A DNA stretch of 64,000 nucleotides from Pseudomonas piscis (GTDB lineage: Bacteria > Pseudomonadota > Gammaproteobacteria > Pseudomonadales > Pseudomonadaceae). The translations under genes were made by a program, and so were the position numbers. The notes beneath the pieces were generated by a model that saw nothing but the letters and a program-made list of their open reading frames with translations, searched no databases and was not told where the DNA came from. The stretch covers positions 558,001-622,000 of the forward strand of contig NZ_WHUV01000002.1 of the NCBI RefSeq assembly GCF_009380155.1, in the 5' to 3' direction. Positions 63,776 through 64,000 of the stretch are shown in pieces. Numbering within the stretch: position 1 is the first letter of the stretch; each line of letters starts with the position of its first letter.

Positions 63776-64000
63776 CTACCACTGGCCGCTTGCAAGGCAG
63801 CCGACAATTTCCCAGCCGCTGTATTCCCACCAGGAATATCGTTCATCGGAACAACTCCTGGCCAAACTAGCCAACTTGATTTCGCCAGTTGCTTTTTGGG
63901 TTCCAAAAGGAGTTTCGGCAGAAGCTGTCACCTGATGGACGGTCTGGGGAGGCTTGATAGTGGTCGGATGCACAGAAGCGCTTGCGACACTTGCGGTGAA
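63776..64000 (-). CDS. Probable secreted protein, C-terminal part only
   Basis: The frame is open from the right edge of the window to TAG at 63776; about 74 residues visible. The first visible residues (FTASVASASVHP) look like the end of a Sec signal with an ASA cleavage site. The mature part has two Cys (ARSCSDERYSWWEY and GWEIVGCLASG) that could form a disulfide. A strong hairpin 10 nt after the stop supports a real gene. No family recognised; the start lies outside the window. Confidence 0.55.
   Translation of the reverse strand, partial: FTASVASASVHPTTIKPPQTVHQVTASAETPFGTQKATGEIKLASLARSCSDERYSWWEYSGWEIVGCLASGQW

Noticed and set aside
63673..63846. 57-codon minus-strand ORF (MNDIPGGNTAAGK...) with an AGGAG upstream, precursor-peptide-like
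   Set aside because: It overlaps out of frame a gene that reads from the window edge and that ends 10 nt before a strong hairpin; the hairpin lies inside this ORF, so the SD is probably chance.
1..64000. CRISPR arrays, tRNA or rRNA genes, insertion sequences, integrases
   Set aside because: No regularly spaced direct repeats, cloverleaf-like stretches or transposase/integrase motifs were seen while reading.

Overview
The window is a GC-rich pseudomonad chromosome segment. Gene content points to the Pseudomonas fluorescens group and most likely the P. protegens lineage: a complete arn (lipid A aminoarabinose) operon lies directly beside a Tge2/Tgi2-type type VI effector-immunity pair, together with an OprD-family porin, a branched-chain acyl-CoA operon and REP-like palindromes. 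No rRNA, tRNA, CRISPR array or insertion sequence was seen. Species assignment is inference from recalled gene order, not from a search. LAYOUT: 1-4175 (minus strand) is the start-proximal part of an exopolysaccharide operon: UDP-glucose dehydrogenase, UDP-glucuronate epimerase, sugar-phosphate transferase, a P-loop-degenerate chain-length ATPase and a Wza-type lipoprotein cut by the window edge. 4812-8467 holds an OprD-family porin, a fructokinase and an AraC regulator. 8733-16690 is a short/branched-chain acyl-CoA catabolic region: a five-gene plus-strand operon (ligase, SDR, thiolase, acyl-CoA dehydrogenase, hydratase) converging on a two-gene valine-type unit, with a strong shared terminator and a REP palindrome between them. 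17032-20866 carries a stand-alone AstA-like gene and a gtrA/gtrB/glycosyltransferase cassette. 21193-27445 carries a LysR regulator, an HPP membrane protein with a probable attenuated leader, a cluster of unknown gene + homospermidine synthase-like enzyme + MFS exporter, and a GNAT. 27488-37925 is arnBCADTEF-ugd plus an extra glycosyltransferase, nearly every junction overlapping. 38421-39901 has a stand-alone FecR N-terminal domain and the effector-immunity pair. 39969-53797 is mixed accessory and housekeeping DNA: hydrolases, an Fe-S-type regulator with an MFS pump, a Septu-like ATPase/HNH pair (likely anti-phage), PCuAC/SCO1 copper genes, NUDIX, LysE/AraC and a TetR-controlled pair. THE UNUSUAL REGION: 54301-60391 is a visibly AT-richer, co-directional seven-gene island encoding MaoC hydratase, acyl carrier protein, SDR, AMP-forming ligase, a flavin-dependent halogenase of about CmlS length, a methyltransferase and a second MaoC. 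It has the parts of a carrier-protein-tethered, chlorinated (or brominated) acyl metabolite pathway but no ketosynthase or condensation enzyme. It is followed on the minus strand by a GNAT, a membrane fatty-acid desaturase and an unusual acetyltransferase-like gene. HOW THEY WORK TOGETHER: envelope polysaccharide and lipid A remodelling (EPS, gtr, arn) share UDP-glucose/UDP-glucuronate chemistry, with two ugd paralogues in the window. The defence and competition genes (Septu-like pair, Tge2/Tgi2) and the halogenase island are the accessory cargo.
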